From: Haloarchaeobius salinus
GTDB lineage: Archaea > Halobacteriota > Halobacteria > Halobacteriales > Natrialbaceae
Direction of reading: 5' to 3'
DNA length: 64,000 nucleotides
NCBI RefSeq assembly: GCF_024464185.1
Contig: NZ_JANHAU010000003.1
Span: 1-64,000, forward strand
Shown here: piece after piece, positions 1 through 9,035 of the stretch
Position numbering within the stretch: position 1 is the stretch's first letter
How the letters are laid out: every line of letters begins with the position of its first letter
The notes under the pieces: generated by a model
The model's database searches: none
What the model saw: only the letters and a program-made list of their open reading frames with translations
Told to the model about the DNA's origin: nothing
Program-made: the position numbers and the translations under genes

Positions 1-52
1 GGTGTTGCCTCGCGCTCCACAAAACCTAACTCAATCTGGTCGGTACATCCGT

Positions 53-100
53 TGAGGCTAGCGTTTTTCGACATGGACACTCAAAAAACGCTACGCCTCA
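53..100. other. Long inverted repeat, possible hairpin or terminator
   Basis: The arms at 53-68 and 84-100 can form a 16-bp stem with one bulged base (C94) around a 15-nt loop. The inner part of the stem is T5 paired with A5. It sits about 75 bases before the HesB start, outside any gene I support. It could terminate a gene entering from the left or be an operator; the sequence does not decide between them. Confidence 0.5.
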
Positions 101-175
101 CTTTTCAATCCTTATCTGAACACCGCCCCGCCACGTGCAACAGGGTTAACATCCCGCGGGACCGTATCGGGACCT

Positions 176-541
176 ATGAGCACGGGCACCGCAGACGGGG
201 AGACCACCCCGCGGATCGAAGTGACCGAAACGGCCGCCGAGGAGGCCCTCTCGCTGCTCGACGGCGAGGGGCTCGACACCGGGGAGGCGGGCCTGCGACT
301 GTTCGTCCAGCAGGGCGGCTGCGCCGGCCTCTCCTACGGGATGCGGTTCGACGACGAACCGGAACCGGACGACACCATCTACGAACACCACGGGCTGCGC
401 GTCTTCGTCGACCCGTCCAGCCTGAACTACGTGGAGGGCAGTGTCCTCGACTTCGAAGGTGGACTGCAGGGCGCAGGGTTCCACGTCGAGAACCCGAACG
501 TGGTGTCCGAATGCGGCTGCGGCGAGTCGTTCAGAACGTAG
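176..541 (+). CDS. HesB/IscA-family iron-sulfur cluster assembly protein
   Basis: A 121-aa A-type iron-sulfur carrier. Family members bind a nascent Fe-S cluster through three cysteines and pass it to apo-proteins in the cytosol. The signature is complete: GGCAGLSY in the middle holds the first cysteine and ECGCGESF at the C-terminus holds the other two. The length is normal for the family, with an acidic N-terminal tail of about 12 residues. The ATG has a TTAAC-rich element about 28 nt upstream, fitting a leaderless transcript. It converges on the dodecin gene with a 16-nt gap. ErpA and IscA subtypes cannot be separated by eye, so no symbol is given. Confidence 0.93.
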   Translation: MSTGTADGETTPRIEVTETAAEEALSLLDGEGLDTGEAGLRLFVQQGGCAGLSYGMRFDDEPEPDDTIYEHHGLRVFVDPSSLNYVEGSVLDFEGGLQGAGFHVENPNVVSECGCGESFRT

Positions 542-557
542 CCGTCGGGCCGCGCCG

Positions 558-758
558 TCAGCCGTCCAGTTCGAACGCCACCGTCACTTCTGCCTGGTAC
601 TCCCGGTCCGCCACCGACGCGATCTCGACGCCCAGCTCCTCCACCTCGACCCAGTGGACGTTGTCGATGGTGTCCTGGGCGCGGTCGATGGCGTCGTCCG
701 CGGCGTCCTCGAAGCTCTCCGAACTCGTCCCGATGAGCGTGATCTTCTTGAATACCAT
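558..758 (-). CDS. Dodecin, flavin-binding protein
   Basis: A 66-aa protein beginning [12 protein letters not shown], the typical dodecin opening. Dodecins are small beta-alpha-beta-beta proteins that form hollow dodecamers and store riboflavin or FMN pairs; the best-studied one is from Halobacterium salinarum. The helix region ([16 protein letters not shown]) and the following HWVEVEE strand, with the Trp that stacks on flavin, are present. I took the start at the ATG ending at 758, because a longer reading frame upstream lacks dodecin features and runs over the neighbour. A TTAAAG element lies just upstream. It is probably a single-gene unit. Confidence 0.95.
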   Translation of the reverse strand: MVFKKITLIGTSSESFEDAADDAIDRAQDTIDNVHWVEVEELGVEIASVADREYQAEVTVAFELDG

Positions 759-793
759 ATCCGTGTGATAGCACGGGGCATACGGACTTAAAG

Positions 794-1474
794 CTACGTC
801 GCGCCACCGGCCGAATCGTCGTCGCGGCTGTCGAGTTTGTCCCGCAGCACGCCCGCCACGTCGGTGAGGTACGCCTGCCCCCAGACCGCGACGACGAATC
901 CACCCGCGGTGTTGAACAGCAGGTCGAGCATCGTGTCGCCGACGCCGAACTGGATGAGGAAGCCGTCGCTCCCCAGCGACGCGGTGACGAGGCCGATGCC
1001 GAACTCCAGCAGCTCCCAGACCACGCCGAAGGCCATCACGAACGAGAGGATGAACACGAACATGAACCGCGGCGGGATGTCGATGTGCTCGTTGTGCTCG
1101 TCGAGCGCGCGGACCGTGGTGTAGCCGACGGCGGCGACGAGCGACGACGAGAGCGCGTGGGTCATGTGGTCCCACCAGGTGGTGCTGCGGTAGAACGTCG
1201 CTTCGGTGCCGGGGATGCCGACGGTGCCCAGCGCGTGGAGGAACGCCGCGGTGGTGATCCAGAGCGTGAGCCCCGCGTCGAGCGGGATGTCGTAGTCGCG
1301 TTCCAGCAGCGACGGGAGCTGGGTGACGCCGAGACCGAGCAGCGTGTTGACGACGATACCCGGGTTCCGTCGCTCGACACCGACGAACAGCAGCCCGACG
1401 AGGGTCAGCTGCATGGCACGGGTGAGCCGGCGCTGGAACGCCTCGTCGATGCCGAGTCGGTCGCGGACTCTCAC
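794..1474 (-). CDS. Multi-pass membrane protein, DUF2238/YjdF-like
   Basis: A 226-aa protein with about six hydrophobic segments. The pattern [12 protein letters not shown] followed later by VWELLEFG resembles the conserved polar residues of the DUF2238/YjdF membrane family, whose function is unknown. The C-terminal 20 residues are polar and acidic. The start is GTG at 1474 and overlaps the stop of the upstream membrane gene (GTGA overlap), so the two are probably co-transcribed and translationally coupled. The family assignment rests on motif resemblance only. Confidence 0.75.
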   Translation of the reverse strand: MRVRDRLGIDEAFQRRLTRAMQLTLVGLLFVGVERRNPGIVVNTLLGLGVTQLPSLLERDYDIPLDAGLTLWITTAAFLHALGTVGIPGTEATFYRSTTWWDHMTHALSSSLVAAVGYTTVRALDEHNEHIDIPPRFMFVFILSFVMAFGVVWELLEFGIGLVTASLGSDGFLIQFGVGDTMLDLLFNTAGGFVVAVWGQAYLTDVAGVLRDKLDSRDDDSAGGAT

Positions 1475-2178
1475 TTCTCGCCCACCTCGAGGTCGAACTG
1501 CTCCCCGAGCTCCTCCGAGGCGTCCTCGACCACCGCGAGCGACCGCTGCGCCGTGTGGTCACGCCGACGGAAGTACGCCTCGAACGTGATGCCGGCGAGG
1601 AGGCCCGCGGCGGCGGAGTAGACGAACTCGACCATCAGCGGGTCGAGCTCCGTGTAGAACTCGGTGCCGATGTAGATGTGCGCGAGCCACCGGACGACCG
1701 CCCAGACGCCCGCTGCGGCGAGCGTCAGCACGACGACGGTGAGCACGGCGAAGCCGGGCGTGAGCTTGACCGGCGTGAACACGTGGAGCTCGACGACGAC
1801 GATGAGCGCGAACGCCGCGACGGAGACGTAGGCGGCGGTGCTCGACACCGGCGATGCCGAGAGGAACTCCTGCAGCGCCGGCATCGTCGCGAGCACGAGG
1901 TCGTTCACCAGCCCGCGGACCAGCGCGGTCCGCCCCAGGACGGGCAGCGCTGCGAGCAACAGTACCTCCCAGGGGAGCATCACGAGCCAGCGTCTGTGCG
2001 TCAGCGGCGGGAGGACCGCGACGGCGGCCACCGCCAGCGCGAACACGGTCCAGAGCCAGTCACCGAGGACGAGCTCCTCGACGGCCGCCAGGACGACGAT
2101 GACGACGAGCACCCACGAGAGGACGGCGTTCAGCCGGTGTTCCTCGAACAGTCGACCCAGGTCCCTTCGTTCCGTCAT
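1471..2178 (-). CDS. Haloarchaeal integral membrane protein, unknown function
   Basis: A 235-aa protein starting [17 protein letters not shown], with about six membrane helices and a charged C-terminal tail ([14 protein letters not shown]). I recognise no enzyme motif. A TATA-like element (CTTGTACC on the minus strand) lies 28 nt above the ATG at 2178, which favours this start over a longer in-frame one. Its stop overlaps the start of the downstream DUF2238-like gene, so the two membrane proteins may work together. Confidence 0.8.
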   Translation of the reverse strand: MTERRDLGRLFEEHRLNAVLSWVLVVIVVLAAVEELVLGDWLWTVFALAVAAVAVLPPLTHRRWLVMLPWEVLLLAALPVLGRTALVRGLVNDLVLATMPALQEFLSASPVSSTAAYVSVAAFALIVVVELHVFTPVKLTPGFAVLTVVVLTLAAAGVWAVVRWLAHIYIGTEFYTELDPLMVEFVYSAAAGLLAGITFEAYFRRRDHTAQRSLAVVEDASEELGEQFDLEVGEK

Positions 2179-2235
2179 ACGATAGCACGTGGGGCCGGGG
2201 GTACAAGAGTCTGTACTCGCCGGCGACACCGGCGT

Positions 2236-3201
2236 TCAGACGAGGACGTACAGCACGCCGTAGGCGACGAGCGCGAGCGTGACCGCCGCGATGCCAGTCG
2301 TCACCGACCGGACGCCGTGGTCGGCGACGGACCGGCGGAGCGCGTCGAGCGCCATGGTCGTCCGTGTCGGGGCCGCGACGGGCACCGCGAGCACGGTCCC
2401 GACCGCGACGATGGAGAAGACGAAGTGGTACGACACGTCGAGCGTCGGCGGCGGGAGCAGGAAGACGACCCCACCGTAGGCGAGGCCCGCGACGGCCCGG
2501 GGCTGCACGCGCGGCCGGCGCTCGGTCACCCAGCAGAACGCGAGCAGCGCGAACCAGACGACCGCCAGCTCCAGCCCGAACGCGCCCAGCAGGTGGAGCG
2601 TCGGGTCGGCCGAGAGCACGACGCGGCCGGCGGGGACAACGGTGTCGAGCGGCCAGAGCATCGCCGGCGGCTCGCCCGTGAACAGGTCGCCGAAGGGATG
2701 CGAGACGAGGCCGGCCAGCGCCACCGCGAACGCCGTCCGGGCGTCGAGGCTGCTGCTCTCGCGGATGACGGCCGCGACGGCGACGCCGGCGAGCGAGAAC
2801 GCCCCGAGGACGACGAGCCCGAGCAGCCCGTGCAGCGCCGTGGCGACGACGGTCAGCCCGCCGAGCAGGACGAAGCCGGCGAGCGTCGCGCGGGTCGCGC
2901 GCCGGCCACGGACGACGACCAGCGCGAACGCCAGCGCCGCGACCGGCGCGACGACCAGTGAGTGCGTCATCGACCGGTGGACGACGGTGCTGGCCGACCA
3001 GAACGCGGTCGTCACCGAGAACACGCCGTCGAACTCCGCGCCGGCGAGCCCGGTGAGCGCGTACACCATGTCCACGTCGGGCACCGTAGCGAACGCACCC
3101 GCGGCTGCGCCGGCGGCCAGCGCGCGTCGCGGCGGTGCGTCGAGAGCACGCGCCAGCGTGGCGACGAGTGCGAACGCCAGCAGCGAGTGCCCGATCATCA
3201 T
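2236..3201 (-). CDS. YdjM-type membrane-bound metal-dependent hydrolase
   Basis: A 321-aa multi-pass membrane protein. It carries the YdjM-family hallmarks: an N-terminal MMIGHSLLAFAL, VPDVDMVY, HRSMTHSL and SHPFGDLFT, which supply the His and Asp residues thought to bind metal. Members are annotated as inner-membrane metal-dependent hydrolases; substrates are generally unknown. About eight hydrophobic segments follow. The start is one of two adjacent ATGs (3201 or 3198); a TTATCC-like box 29 nt upstream supports this region. It is convergent with no gene and lies 57 nt upstream of the next membrane gene on the same strand. Confidence 0.85.
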   Translation of the reverse strand: MMIGHSLLAFALVATLARALDAPPRRALAAGAAAGAFATVPDVDMVYALTGLAGAEFDGVFSVTTAFWSASTVVHRSMTHSLVVAPVAALAFALVVVRGRRATRATLAGFVLLGGLTVVATALHGLLGLVVLGAFSLAGVAVAAVIRESSSLDARTAFAVALAGLVSHPFGDLFTGEPPAMLWPLDTVVPAGRVVLSADPTLHLLGAFGLELAVVWFALLAFCWVTERRPRVQPRAVAGLAYGGVVFLLPPPTLDVSYHFVFSIVAVGTVLAVPVAAPTRTTMALDALRRSVADHGVRSVTTGIAAVTLALVAYGVLYVLV

Positions 3202-3282
3202 GTCAGCTTCTGTACGTCGCGGCGGGGGATAAGTCACTCGCCGGTGACGCTAGCACGCCACAGGCCGTGTCGATGTCCCCGT

Positions 3283-3864
3283 TCAGGCGTCGGCCACGCC
3301 GTCACTGCTCGGTTCGCCCCGCTTCGTCCACTTCTTCTCAATCTCGGCGTTCCCGCGGACGACCGTGTCGCCCTCGACGGCGAAGCGCGTCTTCCGGAGT
3401 TCGATGGTCGTCACCTCGCCGCTGACGTCGCCGACGGTCACCTCGTCGCCGGGGTTGAAGTCGGGGTCGCGGAGCAGGTAGACGCCGGCGACGGCGTCCG
3501 CGATCATCCCCGAGAGCGCGTAGGAGACACCGAGCGCGATGAAGCCGGCGGAGGTCCCCAGCGCGGCGGCGAGCTCGGAGAGGCCGACGACCGAGAGGAA
3601 CGAGAGCGCGACCGCGAACCAGAGCACCACCGCGACGACGGTAGAGAGGAACTGGCGGTACACCGGTGCCTCGCCGGGGAGCGCGCTGGAGAGGACCCGG
3701 CGCACCACGAGCATCACGAGCTTCACGAGCAGGCCCGCGAGCACGAGGAACACGATGCCGGCGAGCACCTTCGGGAGCGCCTCGGTGATGTCGGTGACGA
3801 ACAGGTCGAGCGAGCGTTCGACGACCTCGACGACGCCGGTCGGTGGGTCGGGCTGGTCCTGCAT
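3283..3864 (-). CDS. Small mechanosensitive channel (MscS family)
   Basis: A 193-aa MscS-type channel. Three hydrophobic segments are followed by a short beta domain with the typical PGDEVTVGDVSGEVTTIELR pattern. The pore-lining helix is visible as a Gly/Ala-rich stretch (ALGTSAGFIALGVSYALSG). MscS channels open under membrane tension and release solutes on osmotic downshock, relevant to a halophile. It lacks most of the usual cytoplasmic vestibule, so it is a short form. The ATG at 3864 has a TTTTACC box 28 nt upstream. Confidence 0.88.
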   Translation of the reverse strand: MQDQPDPPTGVVEVVERSLDLFVTDITEALPKVLAGIVFLVLAGLLVKLVMLVVRRVLSSALPGEAPVYRQFLSTVVAVVLWFAVALSFLSVVGLSELAAALGTSAGFIALGVSYALSGMIADAVAGVYLLRDPDFNPGDEVTVGDVSGEVTTIELRKTRFAVEGDTVVRGNAEIEKKWTKRGEPSSDGVADA

Positions 3865-3923
3865 GACCGGTCACTCGAACGCCGGGATGGTAAAACCACG
3901 TCCAGGGCTGGCGCGGCCGGTGC

Positions 3924-6900
3924 TCACTCCCCGTCGAGCGCGTCCGCGACGGCCTCGATGGGGTGCTGTGGTCGGTCGGCACCGGACCTGTCGGCCAGCT
4001 GGGTCCGACAGGACGCACCGGGCGCGACCGGCCGGCCGTCGGCGGCGTCAACCTGCTCGAAGAGGATGCGGCCGATGGCCCGCGAGAGCTCGAGATGCTC
4101 GGCCTCGTAGCCGAAGCTGCCAGCCATGCCACAGCAGCCGGAGTCCAGCGGCTCGACCGCGTACCCCGCGCGCCGGAGGACGCCGACCGCGTGGTGGTCC
4201 GTCCCGAGCGCCTTCTGGTTGCAGTGGCCGTGGTAGACGAGCCGTTCGTCCGGAGCGTCGGTCGGCAGGTCCGCGGCGAGACGGTGTCCGTCGAGGTACT
4301 CGCAGACGCCGAACGCGGCGTCGGTGACCGCCGCACGCGCCGCCGAGTCCGGCAGCAGGTCGGCGTACTCGTCGGCGAGCATCGCGCCGTCGCTCGGCTC
4401 CACGAACACCACCTGCCAGCCGTCGTCGACCAGCGGTTCGAGCGCCTCGACCGTCGCCCTGGCGCGCTCCCGCGCGACGTCGAGGAAGCCCAGCGAGTAC
4501 GCTGGCCGGCCACTCGGGCCGAGGTCACCCGGGATGGCGACGTGGACGCCCGCGGCCTCCAGCACCCGGACCGCCGCACGGCCGACCGCCGGCTCCGTGT
4601 AGTTGGTGTAGGTGTCCGGGTAGAGCACCACCCGGCGGTCGGCGTCGGCCGGGGCCCGTGGCCCGCGAGCGGCGAACCAGTCGACGAGGCTCTCGCGCTC
4701 GAAGGCCGGGAGTTCGCGGTCCGCGGCCACGCCGAGCAGCCGTTCGCCGACCTCGCGCGCCCCCGGGAGCCGGGTGGCCCAGTTCGACAGGGGTGCGAAC
4801 GTGCTCCCGAGGCCCGCCCAGCGGTCGATGTCGCGGAACAGCCGCTCGCGGAGGGATGCGCCGTCGCGTTCGTGGTGCTGGTGTTTCACCTCGGCCTTGA
4901 GCTTCGCGAGGTCGACGCCGGTCGGGCAGTCGCTCGCACAGCCCTTGCAGCCGACACAGAGGTCGAGCACCTCGGACTGGAACCGTTCGGAGTGGAGCTC
5001 GTCCGCGTCGAGCTCGCCGCTGATGGCCGCACGGAGCAGGTTCGCACGACCCCGGGTCGACTGTATCTCCTCGTGGCTGGCGCGGTAGGTCGGACACATC
5101 GTGTCGCTCCCGGTCTGCCGGCAGGTGCCACAGCCGTTGCAGAGCTCGACGAGGTGGGCGAAGCCGCCGTCGTCGTCGAAGTCGAGTGCGGTCTGGGGCT
5201 CGACCGTGCTGTACTCGGCCCCGTAGCGCAGATGCTCGCGCATGTCCGCGCCGACGCCGCGTCCGTTCGGCGGGCCGTTGTCCGCCGGCGAGTCGCGGTA
5301 GACGACGTTACCGGGGTGCAGCTGCCACGACGGGTCGAACGCGGTCTTGACCTTCTTGAACGCGTTCCACAGCTCGTCGCCGTACATCTTCGGCGTGAAC
5401 TCGGTGCGTGCGAGACCATCGCCGTGCTCGCCGGAGAACGCGCCGTCGTACTCGAGCACGAGGTCGGTCACGTCCTCGGCGATGGCGTGCATCGTCTCGA
5501 CGCCCTCGTCGGTCTTCAGGTTCAGGATGGGCCGGATGTGGAGCGTGCCGACGCCGGCGTGCGCGAAGTACGCCGCCGAGGTGTCGTGGCGCGCCAGCAC
5601 CTCCTCGAACTCCTGGACGTAGCTGGCGAGGCGGTCGGGTGGCACGGTCGCGTCCTCGATGAACGGGTACGGCTTCGGGTCGCCGTCCATCGACATCAGC
5701 AGCGGGATGGCCGCCTTCCGGAGCTTCCACAGGTCGGCCTGGTCCGCGGGATCGAAGGCCTCCAGATGCTCGGTCGCCGCGCCCTCGCGCTGGAGGGTAT
5801 CGGTGACGGCGTCGATGGCCGCCACGAAGTCGTCGTGCAGCTCCGAGTCGAACTCGACGAGCAGGAACGCCGCGGCGTCGTCGGGGAACGGCTCGGCGTA
5901 CTCGCTGTACTCCGGTGCGTCGCGGGCCATCGCGACCACCCGGTCGTCGACGAGTTCGACCGCGCTCACGTCGTGGCGCAGGGCGTCGGGGACGGCCGCC
6001 AGCGCGTCGACCAGGTCGTCGTAGGCGTAGACGGCCAGCGCGGTTGACTCGGGTCGCGTGACGAGGTCGAGTTCGGCCGCCGTGACGACGCCGAGCGTGC
6101 CCTCGCTCCCGACGACGAGCTTCGCGAGGTTCATGACGCGCTCGCCCTCCTCCTCGCGGACCACCTTGTGGAGGTTGTAGCCGGAGACGCAGCGCTTGAG
6201 GTCGGGGTAGCGGGACTCGATCTCGCCCCGGTGCTCCTCGACGACTTCCCTGACAGTCCGGTGGAGGTCGGCGACGCGGTCGTCGCGGTCCACGAGTTCG
6301 TCCCACGCCGGCGAGTCGAGTACGACGTCGCCGAACGTCGCCTCGCGGCCGTCGCCGAGTACCACGTCGACGGACCGGACGTAGGCGTCGGTGATGCCGT
6401 AGCGGACCGAGTGCGCGCCGGTGGAGTTGTTGCCGATGCCGCCGCCGACGGTCGCCCGCGCCGACGACGCCGGGTCGGGTGCGAACTGGAGGCCGTGCGG
6501 TTCGAGGACGGCGTCGAGGTCGTCCTGTACGACGCCGGGCTGGACCCGGGCCGTCCGCGCCTCGGGGTCGACGTCGAGCACCGAGTCCATGTGGACCGAG
6601 CAGTCGAGGACGACACAGCCCTTCCCGACACCCTGTCCGGCGAGCGAGGTGCCGGCACCCCGCGGGAGCACCGGGACCTCGTGGTCGGCGGCGATCCGGG
6701 CCGCCGCCTGCACGTCGTCGGCGTCCCGTGGCTCGACCACGCCCGCCGGCCGGGCCTGGTAGATGCTGCCGTCCGTGGCGTACAGCACCTGTGCGTACTC
6801 GTCGAAGCGGACGTCGCCGCGGACCGACCCCCGGAGATCGGCGGCGAGGTCGACGAAGGTCCCGTCGTCGGCGTGTGCGAACCCGAGGGAGTCGTGACTC

Positions 6901-6926
6901 GGGCGGGCGGAGTCGTCCGTGGCCAT
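3924..6926 (-). CDS. FAD-linked oxidase fused to Fe-S domain, D-2-hydroxyacid dehydrogenase type
   Basis: A 1000-aa fusion of a GlcD-like flavoprotein and a GlcF-like iron-sulfur protein. The first half has a PCMH-type FAD fold (VLPRGAGTSLAGQGVGKG; GGGIGNNSTGAHSVRYG) and an FAD oxidase C-terminal domain (FSGEHGDGLARTEF). Near residue 593 is CNGCGTC and near 657 CVGCKGCASDCPTG, two 4Fe-4S sites. The C-terminal part has heterodisulfide-reductase-like cysteine motifs (CNQKALG, SGCCGMAGSFGYE). Such proteins oxidise D-lactate, glycolate or D-2-hydroxyglutarate and pass electrons to the respiratory chain. The ATG at 6926 is preferred over one 18 nt upstream because a TATA-like box lies 27-28 nt above it. 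It is divergent from an aminotransferase. The exact substrate cannot be read from sequence. Confidence 0.9.
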   Translation of the reverse strand: MATDDSARPSHDSLGFAHADDGTFVDLAADLRGSVRGDVRFDEYAQVLYATDGSIYQARPAGVVEPRDADDVQAAARIAADHEVPVLPRGAGTSLAGQGVGKGCVVLDCSVHMDSVLDVDPEARTARVQPGVVQDDLDAVLEPHGLQFAPDPASSARATVGGGIGNNSTGAHSVRYGITDAYVRSVDVVLGDGREATFGDVVLDSPAWDELVDRDDRVADLHRTVREVVEEHRGEIESRYPDLKRCVSGYNLHKVVREEEGERVMNLAKLVVGSEGTLGVVTAAELDLVTRPESTALAVYAYDDLVDALAAVPDALRHDVSAVELVDDRVVAMARDAPEYSEYAEPFPDDAAAFLLVEFDSELHDDFVAAIDAVTDTLQREGAATEHLEAFDPADQADLWKLRKAAIPLLMSMDGDPKPYPFIEDATVPPDRLASYVQEFEEVLARHDTSAAYFAHAGVGTLHIRPILNLKTDEGVETMHAIAEDVTDLVLEYDGAFSGEHGDGLARTEFTPKMYGDELWNAFKKVKTAFDPSWQLHPGNVVYRDSPADNGPPNGRGVGADMREHLRYGAEYSTVEPQTALDFDDDGGFAHLVELCNGCGTCRQTGSDTMCPTYRASHEEIQSTRGRANLLRAAISGELDADELHSERFQSEVLDLCVGCKGCASDCPTGVDLAKLKAEVKHQHHERDGASLRERLFRDIDRWAGLGSTFAPLSNWATRLPGAREVGERLLGVAADRELPAFERESLVDWFAARGPRAPADADRRVVLYPDTYTNYTEPAVGRAAVRVLEAAGVHVAIPGDLGPSGRPAYSLGFLDVARERARATVEALEPLVDDGWQVVFVEPSDGAMLADEYADLLPDSAARAAVTDAAFGVCEYLDGHRLAADLPTDAPDERLVYHGHCNQKALGTDHHAVGVLRRAGYAVEPLDSGCCGMAGSFGYEAEHLELSRAIGRILFEQVDAADGRPVAPGASCRTQLADRSGADRPQHPIEAVADALDGE

Positions 6927-7013
6927 CGTGTTACGTGACGGCATACCACGGTAAATGCCTTCGCCACCGTCCGGCGAGATAGCTTTTTCCCGCGAGGTGC
7001 CGATTGCCCGGAC
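6927..7013. promoter_or_regulatory. Divergent promoter region, dehydrogenase and aminotransferase
   Basis: This 87-bp gap separates two divergent genes. A CTTTTTCC box near 6984-6990 lies 27 nt before the aminotransferase ATG. On the other strand an element around 6954 (GCATTTACC) lies 27-28 nt before the dehydrogenase ATG. Both fit leaderless archaeal promoters. I see no clear palindrome between them. Confidence 0.6.
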
Positions 7014-8195
7014 ATGCAGGAACCACCACAGGTCGGCGAACTCACGCCGCCGAACCGCACGCTGATGGGGCCGGGCCCGAGCGACGTCAACCCGCGGGTG
7101 CTCCGGGCGATGAGCACGCCCCTCGTGGGGCACCTCGACCCGTCGTTCATCGAGATCATGAACGAGGTGCAGGAGCTGCTGCGCTACACGTTCCGGACCG
7201 ACAACCAGTGGACCATCCCGGTGTCCGGCACCGGCAGTGCTGCGATGGAGGCCGCCATCGGCAACGTCGTCGAGCCCGGCGACACCATGCTCGTCCCGAC
7301 GAACGGCTACTTCGGCGGCCGGATGGCCGAGATGGCCCGCCGCGCCGGCGGCGAGGTCGTCGAGGTCGACGCACCGTGGGGCGAACCACTCGTGCCCGCC
7401 GACGTGGCCGACGCCTTCGACGAGCACCAGCCGGACGTGTTCGGCTTCGTCCACGCCGAGACGAGCACCGGGGTCCGCCAGCCAGAGGTGTCCGAGCTGA
7501 CACGCATCGCCCACGAGCACGACGCGCTCGTCGTCGCCGACACCGTCACCAGCATCGGCGGCGTCGAGCTCCGCGTCGACGAGTGGGACATCGACGTGGC
7601 CTACGCCGGTCCGCAGAAGTGCCTCTCCTGTCCGCCCGGCGCGTCGCCGCTGACGCTCAACGACGACGCGATGGACAAGGTGCTCTCTCGCGAGGAGCCC
7701 GCCCGCTCGTGGTACCTCGACCTCTCGCTGCTCGAGGGCTACTGGGGCGAGGAGCGCGCGTACCACCACACCGCGCCAATCACGAACGTCTACGCGCTCC
7801 GCGAGGCGCTCCGGCTCGTCGCCGAGGAGGGCATCGAGGACCGCTGGGAGCGCCACGAGCGCATGGCCGGCGCGCTGAAGGCCGGCGTCGAGGCGATGGG
7901 GATGGAGATGAACGCACCCGACGAGTACTGGCTCCCGAGCCTGAACGCGGTGCGGGTCCCCGAGAGGGTCGAGGACGGGCAGGTCATCTCGCGGCTGCTC
8001 GAGGAGTACGACCTGGAGATCGCCGGCGGGCTGGGCGACCTCTCGGGTGAGATATTCCGCATCGGCTGCATGGGCCACTCCGCGCGCCCGAAGAACGTCA
8101 CCTACCTCGTCAACGCACTCGGGAGCGTCCTTGAGGAGGAGGGTGCTGACGTGGACGCCGCTGCCGGGGCGTCAGCGACCGGAGAACGGCTGTAG
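7014..8195 (+). CDS. Alanine/serine-glyoxylate-type aminotransferase (class V)
   Basis: A 393-aa PLP-dependent class V aminotransferase. The N-terminus has LMGPGPSDVNPRVL, the substrate-loop signature of the alanine-glyoxylate group. HAETSTGV and VVADTVTSIGG provide the cofactor pocket, and K202 in AGPQKCLSCPPG is the expected Schiff-base lysine. RIGCMGHSARPKNV near the C-terminus holds the carboxylate-binding arginine. Family members transfer an amino group from Ala or Ser to glyoxylate, giving glycine. Being divergent from a 2-hydroxyacid dehydrogenase suggests removal of glyoxylate made by that enzyme. In archaea this family can also serve serine or aspartate metabolism, so the substrate remains open. 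Confidence 0.9.
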   Translation: MQEPPQVGELTPPNRTLMGPGPSDVNPRVLRAMSTPLVGHLDPSFIEIMNEVQELLRYTFRTDNQWTIPVSGTGSAAMEAAIGNVVEPGDTMLVPTNGYFGGRMAEMARRAGGEVVEVDAPWGEPLVPADVADAFDEHQPDVFGFVHAETSTGVRQPEVSELTRIAHEHDALVVADTVTSIGGVELRVDEWDIDVAYAGPQKCLSCPPGASPLTLNDDAMDKVLSREEPARSWYLDLSLLEGYWGEERAYHHTAPITNVYALREALRLVAEEGIEDRWERHERMAGALKAGVEAMGMEMNAPDEYWLPSLNAVRVPERVEDGQVISRLLEEYDLEIAGGLGDLSGEIFRIGCMGHSARPKNVTYLVNALGSVLEEEGADVDAAAGASATGERL

Positions 8196-8204
8196 TCGGG
8201 CGCG

Positions 8205-8528
8205 CTACGTGGCAGGGGGTGCGCGCTCGACCTCGTAGTCTGCCTCCTCGTCGACGCCGATGACGGCCCACTCGTAGTCGGGGTCGGTGTCGCGGACGCG
8301 ACGCCTGACCGCGTCGGCGTGCTCTGTCCGGGTGACGAAACAGCGATACGAACCGGGGGAGGTTCCCTCGGGCGGATTGCGTAGCTCCTCGGTGGCGGTC
8401 ACGTGGACGACCTTCCAGTCTCGCTCCGCACGGACTTCGTCGCCGTCGGTCGTGACGGTGTAGCCGAGGCGGCTGAAAATCGACTCCGCTTCCTCCCGCA
8501 AGTGCCGGTTCGTGTTAACGGGGCACAT
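8205..8528 (-). CDS. Conserved haloarchaeal hypothetical protein
   Basis: A 107-aa soluble acidic protein (MCPVNTNRHLREEAESIFSR...), with a predicted N-terminal helix and several short strands (DWKVVHVTATEEL; YRCFVTRTEHA). I recognise no catalytic motif. It converges on the aminotransferase with a 9-nt gap. Its upstream region is AT-richer, with a TTTATTA box near 8557-8563. Function unknown. Confidence 0.75.
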   Translation of the reverse strand: MCPVNTNRHLREEAESIFSRLGYTVTTDGDEVRAERDWKVVHVTATEELRNPPEGTSPGSYRCFVTRTEHADAVRRRVRDTDPDYEWAVIGVDEEADYEVERAPPAT

Positions 8529-8695
8529 TCAATACATAGTACCACGGCCATCCTAATAAACGTTCACCCAAACTAACTATCCGATACCGCCGGTTTCGAG
8601 TGCTGAGACGCCCGAAATTCGTCAGATGTCCGGTTCCGATGTCGTTCACTCACGGACAGACCTGTTCGTCACCACCGCGCCGAGCGACGGCGTGC

Positions 8696-8950
8696 TCACT
8701 CGTGGGCCGCGTCCCATTCGGTCGCCTTCCGGAAGTTCTCGCAGACGTTGCACTGGATGCGTCCCATCGAGTCCATCGCGTTGTCGACGGTCTCGCAGTT
8801 CGCGCAGAACCAGCCGTACTTGCGCTCGCGGTCCGGCGTCCGGTAGACGACGAAGAAGGGGGCCTTCGAGCCGCGGTCGCCCTCCGTTCGGTCCACGTAC
8901 ACCGTCTCGCCCTCGGCCGTCCGCAGCTCCTCCAGCGCGTGGTCGCTCAT
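8696..8950 (-). CDS. Small zinc-ribbon-like protein
   Basis: An 84-aa protein with two CxxC knuckles, WFCANCETVDN and IQCNVCENFRK, 17 residues apart, forming a likely single zinc site. The N-terminal half is strand-rich (ETVYVDRTEG; PFFVVYRTPDR). It resembles a haloarchaeal family I recall as DUF5816. Whether it binds nucleic acid or protein is unknown. The ATG at 8950 has a CCTAAGC box 26 nt upstream. The 167-bp region between it and the gene at 8205-8528 shows nothing I can name beyond that gene's promoter. Confidence 0.78.
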   Translation of the reverse strand: MSDHALEELRTAEGETVYVDRTEGDRGSKAPFFVVYRTPDRERKYGWFCANCETVDNAMDSMGRIQCNVCENFRKATEWDAAHE

Positions 8951-9035
8951 GTCCCCGCGTTGGCGGTCGCGTCGCTTAGGTCTGTTCGTCTCGGCGGACC
9001 GAACGTACTTACCGGACCGACAGAGAGGGCAGTAC

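Noticed and set aside
1555-2961. A 468-codon plus-strand frame rich in Arg, Glu and Gln
   Set aside because: It runs antisense to two membrane protein genes whose hydrophobic pattern is convincing, and it shows no domain.
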